Positions 11,864 through 25,147 of a stretch of 64,000 bases of DNA are shown here, one piece after another. The notes under the pieces are model-generated. The model was not told the DNA's origin. It was given only the letters and a program-made list of their open reading frames with translations, and searched no databases. The stretch is taken from positions 543,574 through 607,573 of the forward strand of contig JH720338.1 of NCBI GenBank assembly GCA_000231825.2, in the 5' to 3' direction. Position 1 is the first letter of the stretch. Each line of letters starts with the position of its first letter. The DNA comes from Tetrahymena elliotti 4EA (taxonomy: Eukaryota > Ciliophora > Oligohymenophorea > Hymenostomatida > Tetrahymenidae). The position numbers and the translations under genes are program-made.

Positions 11864-14776
11864 TCAAAAATTGCTAAAAAGCAATGGTCTTAATTCTTGG
11901 CTCCATATTAAGGCCACTAAAGCTGATAGAGTTGATAAGAAAATTTAAATAACTAAATTTTTTGTGACAACTATATTTGTGACCTTCATGGGTCTATATT
12001 ATTGAAAAATGTCTATTTCTTATATGAGATTTTGATATAATTCTTGAATATACCAAGTATATTCAACATAATCAACATGACTATTCTCTATTTCGTTGAC
12101 TACTCTACTAAAACTTGAAATTAAAGTTGAATAAACACAGCTAGTAAGCTATATATTTTTATTTGAGTATAGTTCATAATTAAAAGAAATTTCAGTGAAT
12201 ATGATTTTATTGTTCATTATTAAACCTTAGTGGAGCGCTGATTATTCATTAATTGCAGCTGCTGTCATAAAGCACTTAGATGTCAATATTAAAAATAAGA
12301 AAAGATCTAATCCAATAATTAAAATATCTACAAGATTTAATTTCAAGTTAGTACTAATTATTCCAAAAACGCTAAGCAAAACAAAAATGGTAACTCCCTC
12401 CATAAATACCAAGTAGCATGAGAGAAAAAAGTTCGATCTATCTTCAAACGGTTTACCATAATCCATAATTACCTATCTCATTTTTCCCCAAGACCTAATA
12501 CTTATAGGACAACCCATAGTCAAAGTTGGTAAAAGTTTTTTTCTATTAAAGAGATTAATTGCTTCTACTTTTTTGGGTGAGATCAAATATGATAATTAAA
12601 TTAATAAAAATTCTTTTCTTTTTAAATCATTAAGTAAAATATAAGCGATTTCAGTAAAGTAGAATAAGCAATATGATTCTACAATCATCATTAGTGTAAA
12701 ACAAACGAAAGTATAAATATCAAATTCTTAGCTACCATGAATCAGAGGATATATTCTATCAATTTAAAAATAATCAAATTATAAAAAATATCATAAACTT
12801 TTATTAAATACTTTAAGAAGATATTATAGACCATCCTAACTAAAACTATGCAAAACGATTTTAAAGTAACTCTTTTATTACTGAAATTAGAATTGTAAAA
12901 ATCGATTAAATATAGAAGGATATTATAGCAATGCACTAAATTGTCTAAATTTCTCTCATGATTCAGTATTTTCAATTTTTGTCTTCTTCTATTTAATTCA
13001 TATCGTTTTATCTCATAAATGTAATTCATTTAATAATAATGTTACATGTAGTTTGATCCTAATTTTTGCATTATTTGTTGTGAAGGATTTACTATAAATT
13101 CCAAACAAAAAGTAGATAGTTCTACTTCATTTCTTTGAATGCTATTATGCAATTCTTTTTGTATGATGCTAGCATCTTAGTGTTTCCAGTATTTTCTTAG
13201 ATAATCCTCAATCAAATCTGTCTTTTTCAAGCTGCTGGTCCTATATTTCTAGTATTTCAAAGTGTGCATATAGCCTGTTAAATAATATAAAAATAAATAA
13301 TCAATAAAAATATCTTGCGTATTATTAACATCATCTTTGATATATCTATTTGTCCAAAATACAGAAAGAAGGTTTTTGGTATGTTATCAAATGACATCAA
13401 AAAATTAATTAATTTGTTTAAATAATAATAAAATAATCTACCAAATTTTATTGAGAGCATCAAATACATGAGGAAATTTATAAATATATACTCTGAGTAA
13501 TAAAGAACAATACTTTCAGTAGTATTTATCTTCACAAAAACCATAATTGTAATTGCTACATAGCATATGTAAAGAGCTATTAAATGAAATGTGCTTTTTA
13601 CAAAAAATCCCATATTATGTGCGAAATTAAAAGATCCAGTTTTGAAATAAACTATTAGTGAAGCCAAAGGTCCAATTAAGAAACCAAATATCATAAAATA
13701 AGTTAGAGTTTCTAGAAATTAAGACCACCTAAAAATAACGTCATAGGGTTTCCCAATTATCTTTGATTTTCTTGACTTGGATGTCTATCTCCTTTAATGT
13801 TTTTATAAATTAAAAAGTTAACTAGAAATATGCTAAAGAATTATTATTTAATTAATTAATTAATTACCTTGAAGAAATCTTTTGAAGTTAATCTTTTTAT
13901 ACAATTTCACTTTTGTCATCTTGAAAATAGAAATTCTTTCTTTAAGATAACTCACTAGCTGATCTTGATTATGTTTTTAAAGTAGAATCTGTTTTTATTT
14001 ACTCTTTTTCCTTGTTAAGCTTGTTTTCATGATGAGTAATTTAATTATTATCTACTACCTATTCTTAATCTATTCCTTCCTCTTCTAGCTGTGGTTATTA
14101 TTTATCACCATCGCTTGAGAAGATAAGCTAAAAGTTATTTGAGATTAGATTCTTATGATAATCAAATTTTGGCAAAATTATTTTTTTTCTATAAGAATAC
14201 TACTGCTACTCCTGTGTCTGGCTGCTTTAATTGCTAGTGACATCTTTGTAGTTAGTTTATCTTTTAATTTTATTTGATCTATTGATGTTCTTTAGTGGTA
14301 TGCTACTAAAATAAATCTAATTATGGTATTTGTACTCATCTAAATTTTCTGAGCTATTTTTCTATTCAACTTCAGTATAACCATTAAGCTTTATTTCAGG
14401 CATACAAGATTTTCTTGATATCAGTTTGATGTCATCTAAATTTTATAAATGAAATGTGTCTTCTATAATGTCTGATTAACTTTTTGATCTATTTCTTTTA
14501 TGTTAATTCATATATTTTCTCAAAATTTCATCACTGGTGTACTATACTATAAATTTATTTATATAGTTCTCACCTCTACTTACTTTTAAAATTAATACTT
14601 AAATCTAACTTTTATACCAATGAATTCAAACATTTACTTTTTGAGTTCTTCAAAGTTATTATTTACGAAATTTTCCAAATTTGCTCAAATCAAATATAAT
14701 TTGTGCGAAGTTAAAATTTAAACCCATTTAATATTTACCTATTTATGTCATCAGCATTAATCAACTCAAGTATCAT
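11864..14776 (-). CDS. Multipass membrane protein, ciliate-specific type
   Basis: Exon 1 is 14739-14776 (MILELINADDIN) and exon 2 13868-14608, joined in phase 2. Exon 2 encodes a basic, Ser/Gln/Asn-rich cytoplasmic region. Exon 3 starts at 13791 (..SKIIGKPYDVIFRW) and carries four hydrophobic segments, among them MIFGFLIGPLASLIV and LIALYICYVAITIMVF. An amphipathic linker with EDYLRKYWKH follows and introns shift the frame near 13310 and 12770. A second hydrophobic cluster includes YLVFMEGVTIFVLLSVFGII and ILIIGLDLFLFLIL. The end is IFLSTLSALVALIW..LLFSNF and TGA 11864-11866. Two intron borders were placed by phase and are less certain. No known channel, transporter or cyclase motif was seen. 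The alternative of two adjacent genes is unlikely because frames join by plausible introns. Confidence 0.65.
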
Positions 14777-16197
14777 AAAAACTATATAAATAGTAAATAA
14801 ATAAATATATTTCTATTGATATTACTTTTTCACATTACATATTTCATATTTTTAATGTATACATATAAATAAATCTTGATAAATAAGATTATTTTAAAAA
14901 TGCCAATTTTAACAGATCTCAAAATAAAACTTATTTGTTAAAAATAAATTTTAAGCATCATAGCTTTTAAAACAAAAAATTCTTACTTTGAAAATAATGA
15001 TTAAATAAATTTTCAATGAATCTGTTTTTTTCTGAGTTTTGCTTTCAAATGCTATATATTTTATATAATATTATTTGAGACATCAATGCTAAACTTAACT
15101 TAAATAATAGTTATTTTTAGTTTAGAAGATAAAATAAGGGTATTCAAATTATGACTTAATCAATTTTATTTGTTTACAATTATTTCATAACAAAATTTAT
15201 ATCTAAGTTTTATTCCTGATAATTTCAATAAAATAATCTTTTTGGAGATTTTGATTTATTTGAAAAATAACAATATTGTTAAATTTTTATCATTTTTTTT
15301 GAGAAATAAAAATCTCTAATAGATAATTTCAAAATTCTAATTTTAAAATTCCTTAATAATCTCCATAGTCTATCCATCTATTTTTCTCTTTTACCTTTAT
15401 TAATAAAGTTATTTTCTATATATTTTCTTACACATAAATTTTTAAGCTCTAAAAAATCCAACATAGATCTAATTTTTAAATTAAAATTTTTTATTTTTTT
15501 TGGTCTCAGATTTTTTATTGATTTTTACATTAATTTGAATTCAATAGATCGAAAAGTGATTTACATAAGTAGTTTTTAAAATTAAGTAAACAGGAGTTTT
15601 ATATCTATGTAAATATAATATATCATCATGTTAAAGACGAAATTATTTCATATTTCGTTTTTAAAATTAAAAATAGCGAAATAATTACATTTAAATTTGA
15701 TAACTTTTTTTTACATGTAAAATGTAATGTATTTTATGAGAATAAAAATTTTAATGAACTTAAATCTAAATTGAGAATTATTTATAAAGATCTTTCAAAT
15801 TTGTCAATTCAGCTAAATTAAATATTATTATTTAACAAGAATAATAAGCTCTGATTTTAGATTTTTTCTTTTTAAATTTTAAGAAGTAATTTAGGATGGT
15901 TGGCATTGATCATAAATAAATGCTAAAATAATACATTTTTAATTTCATTTGTTTATGATGTTAATTTGAAATATTTATACTTATTTTTGGAACAAAATCA
16001 ATAGGATTCACAAGATTTTACCAAGTTATTATTAAGAGATAAGTATTTTAATAAAAGAAAATAGTAAGACATCTTAAGAAATTAAATTCTTTTTTATATT
16101 ATTATTACATTCATATTTATGTGTATGATTAGATAATATTGTATTATTTTTTGATCTAATAATTAAGGATTAATAGAGTTAAAAAAGTATTAATAAA
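14777..16197. other. Intergenic between divergent genes
   Basis: 1.4 kb of AT-rich DNA between a minus-strand membrane protein start and the plus-strand peptidase start, so it should contain both promoters. No individual element, RNA gene or exon could be recognised. Confidence 0.5.
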
Positions 16198-17844
16198 ATG
16201 AAATCTATACTAGCTATCTTTTTAATATTAGCTATAACTTGTTATGGCCAAGATTACAAAACATACTATTTTGATCAAAAAGTTAATCATGAAGGATTTG
16301 AGATGAATGATTTAACTTTTAAATAGAAGTATTTGGTTAAAGATGATTTCTATAGATACGATAAGGGACCCATCTTATTCTATTGCGGTAACGAAGGTCC
16401 TATTGAAATGTTCTACAACAACACTGGTTTCTAAACCCACACTTTAGCCTAAGAATTAAATGGTTTGGTTGTTTTCATGGAACACAGATATTTTGGAGAG
16501 TCTTGGCCTTTTGGAAATGAAGAAGAATCTCTTAAAAAGGGAAATAATAAATATTTGACTTCTCTTTAAGCTTTAAATGATTATGTTGTTTTCTTAAATT
16601 GGTACAAGAAGAGTTTAGGATGTGGTGACGATGAATGCCCTATCATTGCTATTGGAGGTAATATTTTTTAATTAAAACCTTTCTCATTTTCATTTTACAA
16701 TTGACAGGTTCTTATGGTGGTATGTTGGCTGCTTGGATCAGAATGAAATTCCCTAATGTTATTGATGCAAGTTTAGCTGCTTCTGCTCCTATTTACTAAT
16801 TCTTAAATAGAGAAGGTTTGAATCAAACTCTTTTCTACTCAATTATCACAAGAAATTATGCTTAAAATGGATGCAGTGATAAAATTCACAGAGCTTATTA
16901 AATCCTAAGCAACTTAATAGAAACTCCAGTTTCTTCCAAATTATTCAAGGACTAATTTGATCCTATTTTTGCTAATATTACTTAAGCTATGAATACTTGT
17001 TAACCTATTACTAACAGCACTGGTTTATAAGATTTAAGAAGTTATATGGATACTGCTTACAGTTACATGGCTATGACTAACTATCCTTAAGCAAGTAGCT
17101 TCTTGAGATCTATGCCAGCTTGGCCTGCAAATGCTTCTTGTATTCCTATGGAAGCAGTAAATAACAACTCAACAGTATTTGAATTGTTCTCAGCCATTAA
17201 ATAGTCTACAGATACCTTCTACAATTATGATCAATCAGCTAACTGCTCAGACACCACCTAAGGTGATGATGGAGCCTCAGATAACGATATGAGTGGTTGG
17301 AATATTCTTGCTTGCTCTGATATGGTCTTACCTATGGCTTCTAATGGTAAATCAGACATGTTCTATAACTTACCATGTAAGATTATTTTTTTTTATAAAG
17401 AAGATAATTAAATATTAAATTTAATATAGGGAATTTCGAAGAATACAAACAACTTTGCAATGAAACTTATGGAGTTACCCCTAACTACGATTGGGCTTTA
17501 GATTTCTATGGCGGTAGAAACGATTTCGAAATGCAAAATTTCTCAAACATCTTCTTCTCAAATGGTATGTTAGATCCTTGGAGTGGTGGTTCACCAACTG
17601 AATACCTCAATGAAGATTTGGTAAGCAATTATTTAATTAAATCCTTATTTTTAATTACTTTAATTTATTAAATTAGCCTACATTATATATGTATGCCTCT
17701 GCCCATCACAATGATCTCCGTTTACCTCAAGAAGGTGATCCAGAAAGTGTTGTATAAGGAAGAGAATTGGAAATCAAGTACCTCAAAAAGTGGATCCAAC
17801 CTAAATTACCTCCCAATTATTTTGTTAAAAAAAGTGACTAATGA
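16198..17844 (+). CDS. Serine carboxypeptidase S28 family (lysosomal Pro-X carboxypeptidase / DPP7-like)
   Basis: Four exons (16198-16657, 16708-17376, 17430-17620, 17677-17844) join in phase to 495 residues. A signal peptide ([17 protein letters not shown]) opens the protein. The family hallmarks are present: [12 protein letters not shown] start of the mature enzyme, [21 protein letters not shown], the nucleophile motif [11 protein letters not shown] with Ser155, LDPWSGG with Asp425, and AHHNDLR with the catalytic His at 450/451. S28 enzymes of this type (PRCP, DPP7) cleave after or next to proline in acidic compartments. Length is typical for the family. Several N-x-S/T sites fit a secreted glycoprotein. 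In a phagotrophic ciliate a role in phagosomal or lysosomal protein digestion is likely. The exact specificity (carboxypeptidase or dipeptidyl peptidase) cannot be told from sequence. Confidence 0.95.
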
Positions 17845-18492
17845 ATAATAATAAAATAAATAAATATTCTATTTATATCTACAATTAATATCATGAAGAA
17901 ATAATTCAAAAAAATTAAAATCTTTCAAAATTCTATTTATGTGAAAATCTTTTTTTTACTAAAATTTACTTGAAAGCTGTTTAAGAGAATTGCTAAAATC
18001 TACAAAACTCAATTTTATTTTGTTTGTTTTTCAAATAAAATTGAAGAATAGTTAAAGAATTCCTTTGATAAAAATACAAAAATATAAATAAATTGCTCAA
18101 ATAATGTTTTTTAAGCTTTTTAAATAAAAATAAACCTAATAATTTATTTGATAAAAGTATATTCTTTTATTCAGATTTTAATTATTAACTTAAATAGAGT
18201 TTATATTCTGATTGAAGATTGAATAGAAGAGAGTTTATATTCTGATTGAAATAAAAAAATTGGTTTAAAATATGTTGATCAACTACATTTAAATTATGTT
18301 AAAAACACATTAAATGTTTTAGTGTTTATTTGGTAGAGAAAAAAAAATAGAAAACAGTATTCTTTCAAGGATATTTATTAGTTTAAAAAAATTTGGATAA
18401 ATATTTTGAGAATTTTTTGATAAAAATATTGCAATAATAAAATAAAAAGAGTAAAGTATTTTGATATTAATATATATTTCTGGCTATTTATT
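17845..18492. other. Intergenic with a short tandem repeat
   Basis: AT-rich spacer between convergent genes. A 20-base unit (GAGTTTATATTCTGATTGAA) occurs exactly twice, at 18197-18216 and 18231-18250. Nothing else was recognised. Confidence 0.6.
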
Positions 18493-20094
18493 TCATTTCT
18501 TCTTTGGTTTTCTTAACTTTTAAAGTTTTAAATCTTCAGCTTCAATTCTTGTTTTTTCCCTATTATGATATTAGAAACAAAGAAAGAAAGCTTATTATTA
18601 ATTATTTGCATTGATATTATTAATTACTTTTATGCTTCATCTATTTTACTTTTCTTTATTAATTCTCTGTCCAATCTAAAGGTGCTATCACTTTTCAACA
18701 AATTTTAATCTGCAGACCATACTTCATAATGGTCATCTATTTTCCAGAATAATTTTCCATCAAACTACAAGTATGCTAACCAGTTACCAGATCCTTTAGA
18801 AATGCAAGCCTAACATTCTTCTTCATTCTTTCCATTTCCATCAGAGCTTACTTTATAAATAGAAACTTCAAGTGAATCATTTTCTAAAACATTTTCTGGT
18901 TTCTTTTTTCCTCCAAAAAAGGAGCTGATAGAATTTGAAATTTTTGCAATGTTGCCTTCAGACTGTACATATTTTAATTAATAAAGACATTATTATTCTT
19001 CTATTTAAATAAATAAGTTATTTTACTTAATAATTAAAAGTAATAACACCCTTTAAACTATGCTTTTTATTATAAAGTTCAACTTTTCCTCTGTGGTGTA
19101 AACTTCTATCTCCCATCAAAAGACCATCTATATAGCTTTTTATTTCAAAGGGGTTTTTTAATTCTAGTGCAAAAATTTTAAAATAAATACATTTCTGCCA
19201 TTTAAGATACTACTTCACAATCTTTAAATTAGAATTTTTATTCTCCTATTGCTTTACCAACTAAAGAATTCAAGCTTTTATTTAAAGTGGCTTTAACCTA
19301 TTTTTAAAACCAAAAAATTGAATCAATAAAGTATGATTCTTCTTTTGATAATTTACTTAATGAGAATGGAACTATCTGTAGCAATTATCAGGACCAATCA
19401 TCATGATGCTTGCTATAGGAGGATGAGTACTAATTTGTTCTGCAAAATACTTAGTTCCATCACTTTTTTATAACTTTTTTAAATTTTTAATTTTTAAAAA
19501 TGGATTCCTAAATTGAAAAGTTACTTATATAGTCTCTCCTAAAGTTGGCTCAATTGGAGCTTTCATGTATAGCACTTGACAATTATGGTGGAGTCCAGAA
19601 ATCTAATTAGAAATATATTTTAAGTTAGATTTTATTTTAATTTTAAATTTTACAATATGTGCACAAACTAATTGCATTTATCTTAAAGGGTCGCTTTATG
19701 CAGCTTCTTTCAAAAAATCAGTCTAAACGTGGTCACTTATTTGTGTTAAATAATTGAATTAGAAATGAATTTATCAAAATATTAAAGTACTTAGCAGTGA
19801 CTTCAAGATAGCTAATTTCTGCACACATAGCTGCAGGTCTTGATACTTGCATAGCATTACTAATTTCACCATTATAAAGCTTAACTCCTATCTATTTTAA
19901 AATATTGACCATAACTGCTTTAGTGCTGTTGTCCTCTACATAGTTCATTTTAAATCCACCTAAATATATAAAAATGAGTCTTAATCTAAATTTTTGCACT
20001 AAAAAAGGTATCTTTCACCTTTCTGAAGTCTGCATCTATGGTAAGGATAAGTCTTACCCTCTTGATGCATTTCATTTTTTTCTAATGTTTTCAT
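18493..20094 (-). CDS. Oxysterol-binding-protein-related protein (ORD only)
   Basis: Multi-exon gene on the minus strand from ATG 20094 (MKTLEKNEMHQEG) to TGA 18493-18495. The ORP signature EQVSHHPP appears as AEQISTHPPIAS (about 19400-19435). Other family blocks are present. DPLRQMQLVCAH matches the DPxERMxxVxAF region. EPTLGETIQ matches NPxLGETY. DSTFRLDRELI near the end matches DSRFRxD..L. The last exon, spliced at about 18568, gives a basic Lys/Glu tail (EKTRIEAEDLKLQK) as in ORPs. ORD proteins bind sterol or phosphoinositide lipids and exchange them at membrane contact sites. No PH domain, ankyrin repeats or FFAT motif were seen, so this is a short ORP of roughly 380 residues, like yeast Osh4. 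Some internal exon borders are approximate. Confidence 0.9.
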
Positions 20095-22736
20095 AATTTG
20101 CTACATTTAATCAGGATTAAATCAAAAATTTTTTTAAATATATTAATTAATATAAATTCCTTTTTCCCAGTTTTTAATAATATTATTAAAAGGTAAATAT
20201 TTTTAGGTGTTGTTTTTTAAATATTGGTGAATGATAAATTTGATTATCTCCCTACCTACCTACCTACCCAAAAGAGAGAAAAATATCCTCAAAAAATTAC
20301 TTACATATAGTATAATATTTACTATCATCAAATACAAACTAATTTAAACTTATTGCATACTAACTTCTTTTCAAGAAATTAAAAACCATAAAAAAATTTT
20401 GCTAAAAATGAATAATTGAAACAATTAATTATTATTTGTTGATGAATAAATAATATACAGAGATAAGTCTTATAAACTAAAATAAAGATTTTTATGAAAA
20501 ATTGTCAATAAACAAAATGTTATTTGTATTTTTTGTCAAATAGGTTTTTCTTTGTGTGAATTTGTTTTTGTTTAATTGATTTTTTCTTTTACATTTAAAT
20601 TTATCTTTTTTATTTGTTAATTTATTTATTGATGAAATTAATTGATTAATTTTTGTGATTATTTTTTATTTTCAGATTAAGATGCTCTTTTTATAACTCT
20701 TTTTTTTATTTCTTATTCAGAAAACTTATTTTGTTTAATTTATTTTTGACAAAAGTTAATCATCGTTAAGGCTATTCAGAAATTATAAGTAATTTTATAT
20801 AATTGAACAATTTCGGTGACTATTAGATTAAGTTAAGAATAGTAAAGAAAGAATAAAAGACACTTTAAGATTTCTTTATATGGGACTAAATTGCGAGAAA
20901 AAAAAAAAATTTAGAATTTTTAAAAAAATTATTTTTATTATTAAAGAAGATTTTTTGTTGTAGATTTTTGCTAATCCTCAATTTCTGCGAAATAATTAGT
21001 TTGATGCTAAGAGTTATGGAAACTTCTTTTGATTGTAAATATTGAGTTAATATATGGGAAATGGTAGAGAACCCAAAAAGATTTAATCTGATTTGAGTCT
21101 CTTTTCTATCACAAACTGAAGAATAAAAAAGGTGTTAATGAATAACATTTAATTTGTGCTCCATTTTAAAATTCAGTTTTTTTGAGTAATAGAACCTTGC
21201 TAAAAAACTTTTCAATTTTTAGTTTCCATTTTTTATTATTTTACTTATGAATTGGTAATTGTTAGTATTTAATTATTAATTTTTTATATATAAAATTGTT
21301 GCTTTTTTCTTCTTTGATTTTCTGTTTGATAATAATTGATTGCTATTGATCAGCTTATTAATTTTTAATTATATAATTTAATTCGCCAAAATATAAATGA
21401 TTTATTTAGTATCTGATTGTTTAATTTACTGAAATTGATTTCTTGGGGAATTTTTCAAATAATAAGAAAATCTAAAAAATTAATTAAGAAAAAGATAATT
21501 TTTTATTTGAAGAAAAGAACTTCAGAAATTCAAAAAAAGAAAGAAGGAAAAAAAAAACAAAACTTTTGAATTTAAAGAAAAAATAAGGAAAGAGAAAAAT
21601 TTCTAAAAATAACCAAATGAAAGTTTTTAAAATTTTCTATTTTACTAAATGATAATAAAAACTCATTTGTAATTAGAAATAGCAGTTTGTACTCTGAAAT
21701 AAATTTAAAATAAAATCTTAATTTTTTAAAACCCGATCAAAAAATGATTGTTGTGACTCCCTTACACCAAGTTTTTAAAATCCAAATTATTTTAAATTTA
21801 ATAATTACAAACATACCCGGACAATAAAACTCCCAATTCTTCTATTACCCAGCGCTTCTTCAATTTTAAAATATATTTAGTTTAGTTAGAAACATCATCA
21901 TCATCATCATTTTGAGAGGCTAGATTCTTGAGGAGATTGAAAAAAGAGAGAATAAAAAGAATAAATTTTTAATATTTAAAACAAATAAATAAAATTTAAA
22001 GAGATAAAAAATAAAAATGAACAAAAGAAAAAAAGACAAATAAGCACAAGTAAAAAAGCAAGAAAAAAATAAATACAAACAAAAACAAAAAAGAAAAAAA
22101 TAAAAAATAAAGATATAAAACATCAAGATTAGAGAGAGAAGTATGCCAAATTTTTATGAACTTCCTTTTTGAATTTAAAATTTGAATCAAGATATCTAAA
22201 TAATATAAAATAATTGAAAGATATGGAAATATCTTAGAAAAGTTTCAAATGAAATGAATTTTTGAAAGAAAGCAGAAATAGTTAACAGAAATTAGCGAAT
22301 TAATTTGTTTAGAAATTATGAAAAAATAGCTTAGAAATAAAAAAAGATTAATAGATTATAAAAATGTTTTAGAAATGTGAAAATGAAGTTTTAACTAATT
22401 AAAAAAAGAAGATACTTTATATATAATTTTGTATAATTTACTATTAAGGGTTAATTAATAACTAACTAACTAAGTATGTATAGAGGGATAGATATTAATT
22501 GATAATTAGATTTGTTTTTATAAAGATATTTTTAATAATTATTAATTAAATTTTTCAAGTGTACATTAATTTATTTATAGCTAGCTTTTCCTGATAGAGA
22601 CTTAAAATGTATTAAGTTTCTTCTTTTTTCCTGAAAGAGTTTGTTATGGCTAAGATTTTAAATAAAATAAATTCCTTTTTCTGGCTCTTGATGCATATAA
22701 ATTTTTAAATATAAATAACAAATAAACTATTCTTTT
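20095..22736. other. Long intergenic region, no gene recognised
   Basis: 2.6 kb of AT-rich sequence with purine- and pyrimidine-rich tracts. Two simple repeats are present: (CCTA)4 at 20251-20268 and an (ATC)-type run at about 21892-21911. Apparent hydrophobic reading frames around 21920-22190 on the minus strand are just translations of an A-rich tract. No convincing exon was found. Confidence 0.5.
20251..20268. repeat. CCTA microsatellite
   Basis: Four and a half copies of CCTA in a row upstream of the ORP gene. Notable only because C is rare in this DNA. Confidence 0.85.
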
Positions 22737-23784
22737 TCAATCATCTAAGTCATCAAATAAGTCTTTCTAATTTTATCAAATTTAAATAAATTTAATTTTG
22801 CTTTTATTAATTCTATTTGAATATTTACGTCATTTATAAGGTCATCGAAAAATTTATCATCTTTATTGGGAGGATTAATCTTATTGTCTAAAGCTAATCT
22901 AAGGGCTTCTTGGAAGATTTTTACTACATTTGTTCCATCGGCAGCAGAAACGAAATAGAAAGGTAAGTTATGTTGGGTTGCAAACTTAAACTATTTGTTG
23001 GTGACATTACGGTCAGCTATATTTATTTATTAACAAGATTTATTTAATGCTTAATTTTAACATTGCTTGCTAATATAAATGAAAGAAAATGATATTTACC
23101 ATCAATCTTATTAGCAATCAATATGCAAGGGATATCAGGGCAGTGCTCTCTCATTTCGCTATACCACTTTTTAAGATTTAAATAGGTGATTTTTCTTGTA
23201 ATATCAAAAACTAAAATGCAGCAATTAGCTTGGAAATAATAAGAAGCATGCAAAGTTTAGAATTATTCTTGGCCAGCAGTATCCCAAATATCTAAAAAAT
23301 AAAATAAATAGTTAATGAAGTTGCTAGAGAAAAGACAAAATATTTGATAGATAACAATTAAGAGTTTAATTTACCAATTTTATATTATTTTCCATCAAGA
23401 TTAGCTACGTGACGATACATAGTTAATGCATAAGTTGACATATTTCTTTCTTCGCTAATTATTATAAAAATATATTTTAGAGGCTTATTCAATAAACAAG
23501 ATGCATAGAGGTTCATTAAATTTAAAGATTATTTACTAATCATCAAGCAAGAATCTTTCAACAAGCCTATTTTAGAAATAATAATTAGTTAATATGAAGG
23601 ACTATGAATGAGCACTAAATGAATTGAATCCAAAATAGACTCTTGTAAGAATTATAATGACTGAAAATACTATTTACTTTGATTTACCAACTGCTGAGTC
23701 ACCTAGTAAAATGACTTTCATATCGCAAGGAGAAAATTCCTTAGCGTCGTATTCTTTGACTGGCTTCTTTGATTTTTAATCCAT
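22737..23784 (-). CDS. RABL2: RABL2 small GTPase (ciliary Rab-like 2)
   Basis: ATG at 23784 (MDQKSKKPVKEYDAKEF). Exon 1 is 23678-23784 and exon 2 23537-23566; further short exons follow. The P loop is GDSAVGKS (residues 28-35). RABL2-specific stretches are KLVERFLLDDY, STYALTMYRH, WDTAGQEQFQTLHASYY, CCILVFDITRK, KKWYSEMREHCPDIPC, the G4 motif NKID and the G5 stretch PFYFVSAADGTNVVK. These follow human RABL2 closely. An intron (donor GTAAAT at about 22809, phase 0) leads to a short acidic end KDLFDDLDD and TGA 22737-22739. RABL2 lacks the C-terminal prenylation cysteines of true Rabs, and so does this protein. It acts at the ciliary base in intraflagellar transport. The last exon is placed by phase and by its acidic character. 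Confidence 0.93.
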
Positions 23785-24971
23785 TTTAGAAAAATAAATT
23801 ATTAAGTAAGTAGCTTTTTAATTGGTTTTTTAATTTTTTTATTTTTAATTTTTTTTAATTTTTTCTTTTAACATGAGATGTACCACTTTTCATGTATTTA
23901 ATCCACTTCATGTTGATTTTCTCTTTTTCTTTTGTTCTTTAGGATCTACGCATCCAAAAATTTTAAAATGAATAGATCTCTGCATTTCCTTCTTATTTTC
24001 TTTTTTCTAGGGTCAATTTTTTAAAGCTCTTAATTAAACATTTAAAAACCTATATTAAGTACATAATATCTTACATGCTAAACAAATCATTTTTCAAATA
24101 GAGTGTTTCTTAATAATTCTTAATTATGGTTTATCCATTCATTCATACATTCATTAAAATAGTCTCTATTTAATTTGAATGTTTCATTTTTTTTAGTGGT
24201 TAATCCTTTCTAATATTATTCATAACAGACTAACATTTATCAATCTTTAAATTAATTAATTTTGTGGTAAAAATCTTGCTCTTAAATTTCTATTCAAAAA
24301 CTTAACGAACATATTCAAAAATAAATAAAAGTATCTTTGTCAATAAATAAATTTAAGATATTTTCTTCGTAAAATTTAAAAAAGAAATTATTTATTATTT
24401 TCCAATATGCAATAGTAAGAAAAAATAAAAAATATTCTAAAAACTAAAACATAAAAAATAAAGTTATACAAATCTTAAATATCCAAGCAATAAAGAGAGA
24501 GTAATTTAGAAATGTTTAAATGAAAAGATTTAAATAAGTTTTGTTGATTTCATATAATTTATTTTAATTCATAATTTGATTTTATCTTTTGAATAATTTA
24601 AAGTATTTTTTATTTTTATCTTCTTTATTTTCTTCATTTATTTGCTTTGTTTTTTATTTGCTTGTTTTTCTTGTTTTTTTATATGTTTTTATATTAGATT
24701 CTTCTTATTTATTTGTTTGTTTAAAGATTTATTTATTTTTATTTGTTTTTTATTTTTTTTCATTCTTTTATTATCATTTTATTTATGATTTTATTTTATT
24801 TATTTAAAAAATCAATCTACTTGCTAATCTAATCGTTCGATCTAAATAATCTCATATTTATTCTCTTCTTCATTTGTTCAATAAATATCTAAAATTTATT
24901 TTATTATTAAGGGAAAAAGAATTATGGCATTAACAATGATTTTGATCTAACAATTTGCTAAAAAGCAAAAT

Positions 24972-25147
24972 TATATCTCTTATGAGCAAGATTGTTTTTC
25001 AGATTGAGGGTTGGGAGGGTGTGGAGAGCGACTAGCAATGAAATTATTTATTTGATATTTTAAATCATGGTGCATATTTCTTGCAGTCTATACCGAGTTT
25101 TAAAAAATTATTTTCAATCTGTTATCGCATTTCTCATAAGAAATATA
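24972..25147. ncRNA. Candidate structured non-coding RNA (strand unknown)
   Basis: Nested complementary segments form one long rod. The outer helix pairs 24972-24986 with 25133-25147 (14 of 15 pairs). The second pairs 25000-25007 with 25114-25121 (8 of 8). The third pairs 25030-25038 with 25081-25088 (8 pairs, one bulged A), extended by 25040-25044 with 25076-25080 (5 pairs). Internal loops are of similar size on the two sides (13 and 11 bases). The block has unusual G-rich bases (GGGTTGGGAGGGTG) for this DNA. A T5 run at 25158-25162 could end a plus-strand Pol III transcript. It does not match tRNA, 5S, U1-U6, U3, telomerase RNA or SRP RNA as far as I can judge. No protein is encoded. Confidence 0.4.

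Noticed and set aside
21920..22190. Two overlapping minus-strand hydrophobic frames rich in Phe, Leu and Tyr
   Set aside because: They are translations of a simple A/AAAT-rich tract; composition is purely that of the tract and no in-frame conservation or splice context was seen.
24589..24807. Plus-strand hydrophobic frame of 72 codons
   Set aside because: A T-rich simple-sequence tract gives Phe, Leu, Val and Tyr by chance; no sensible protein pattern.
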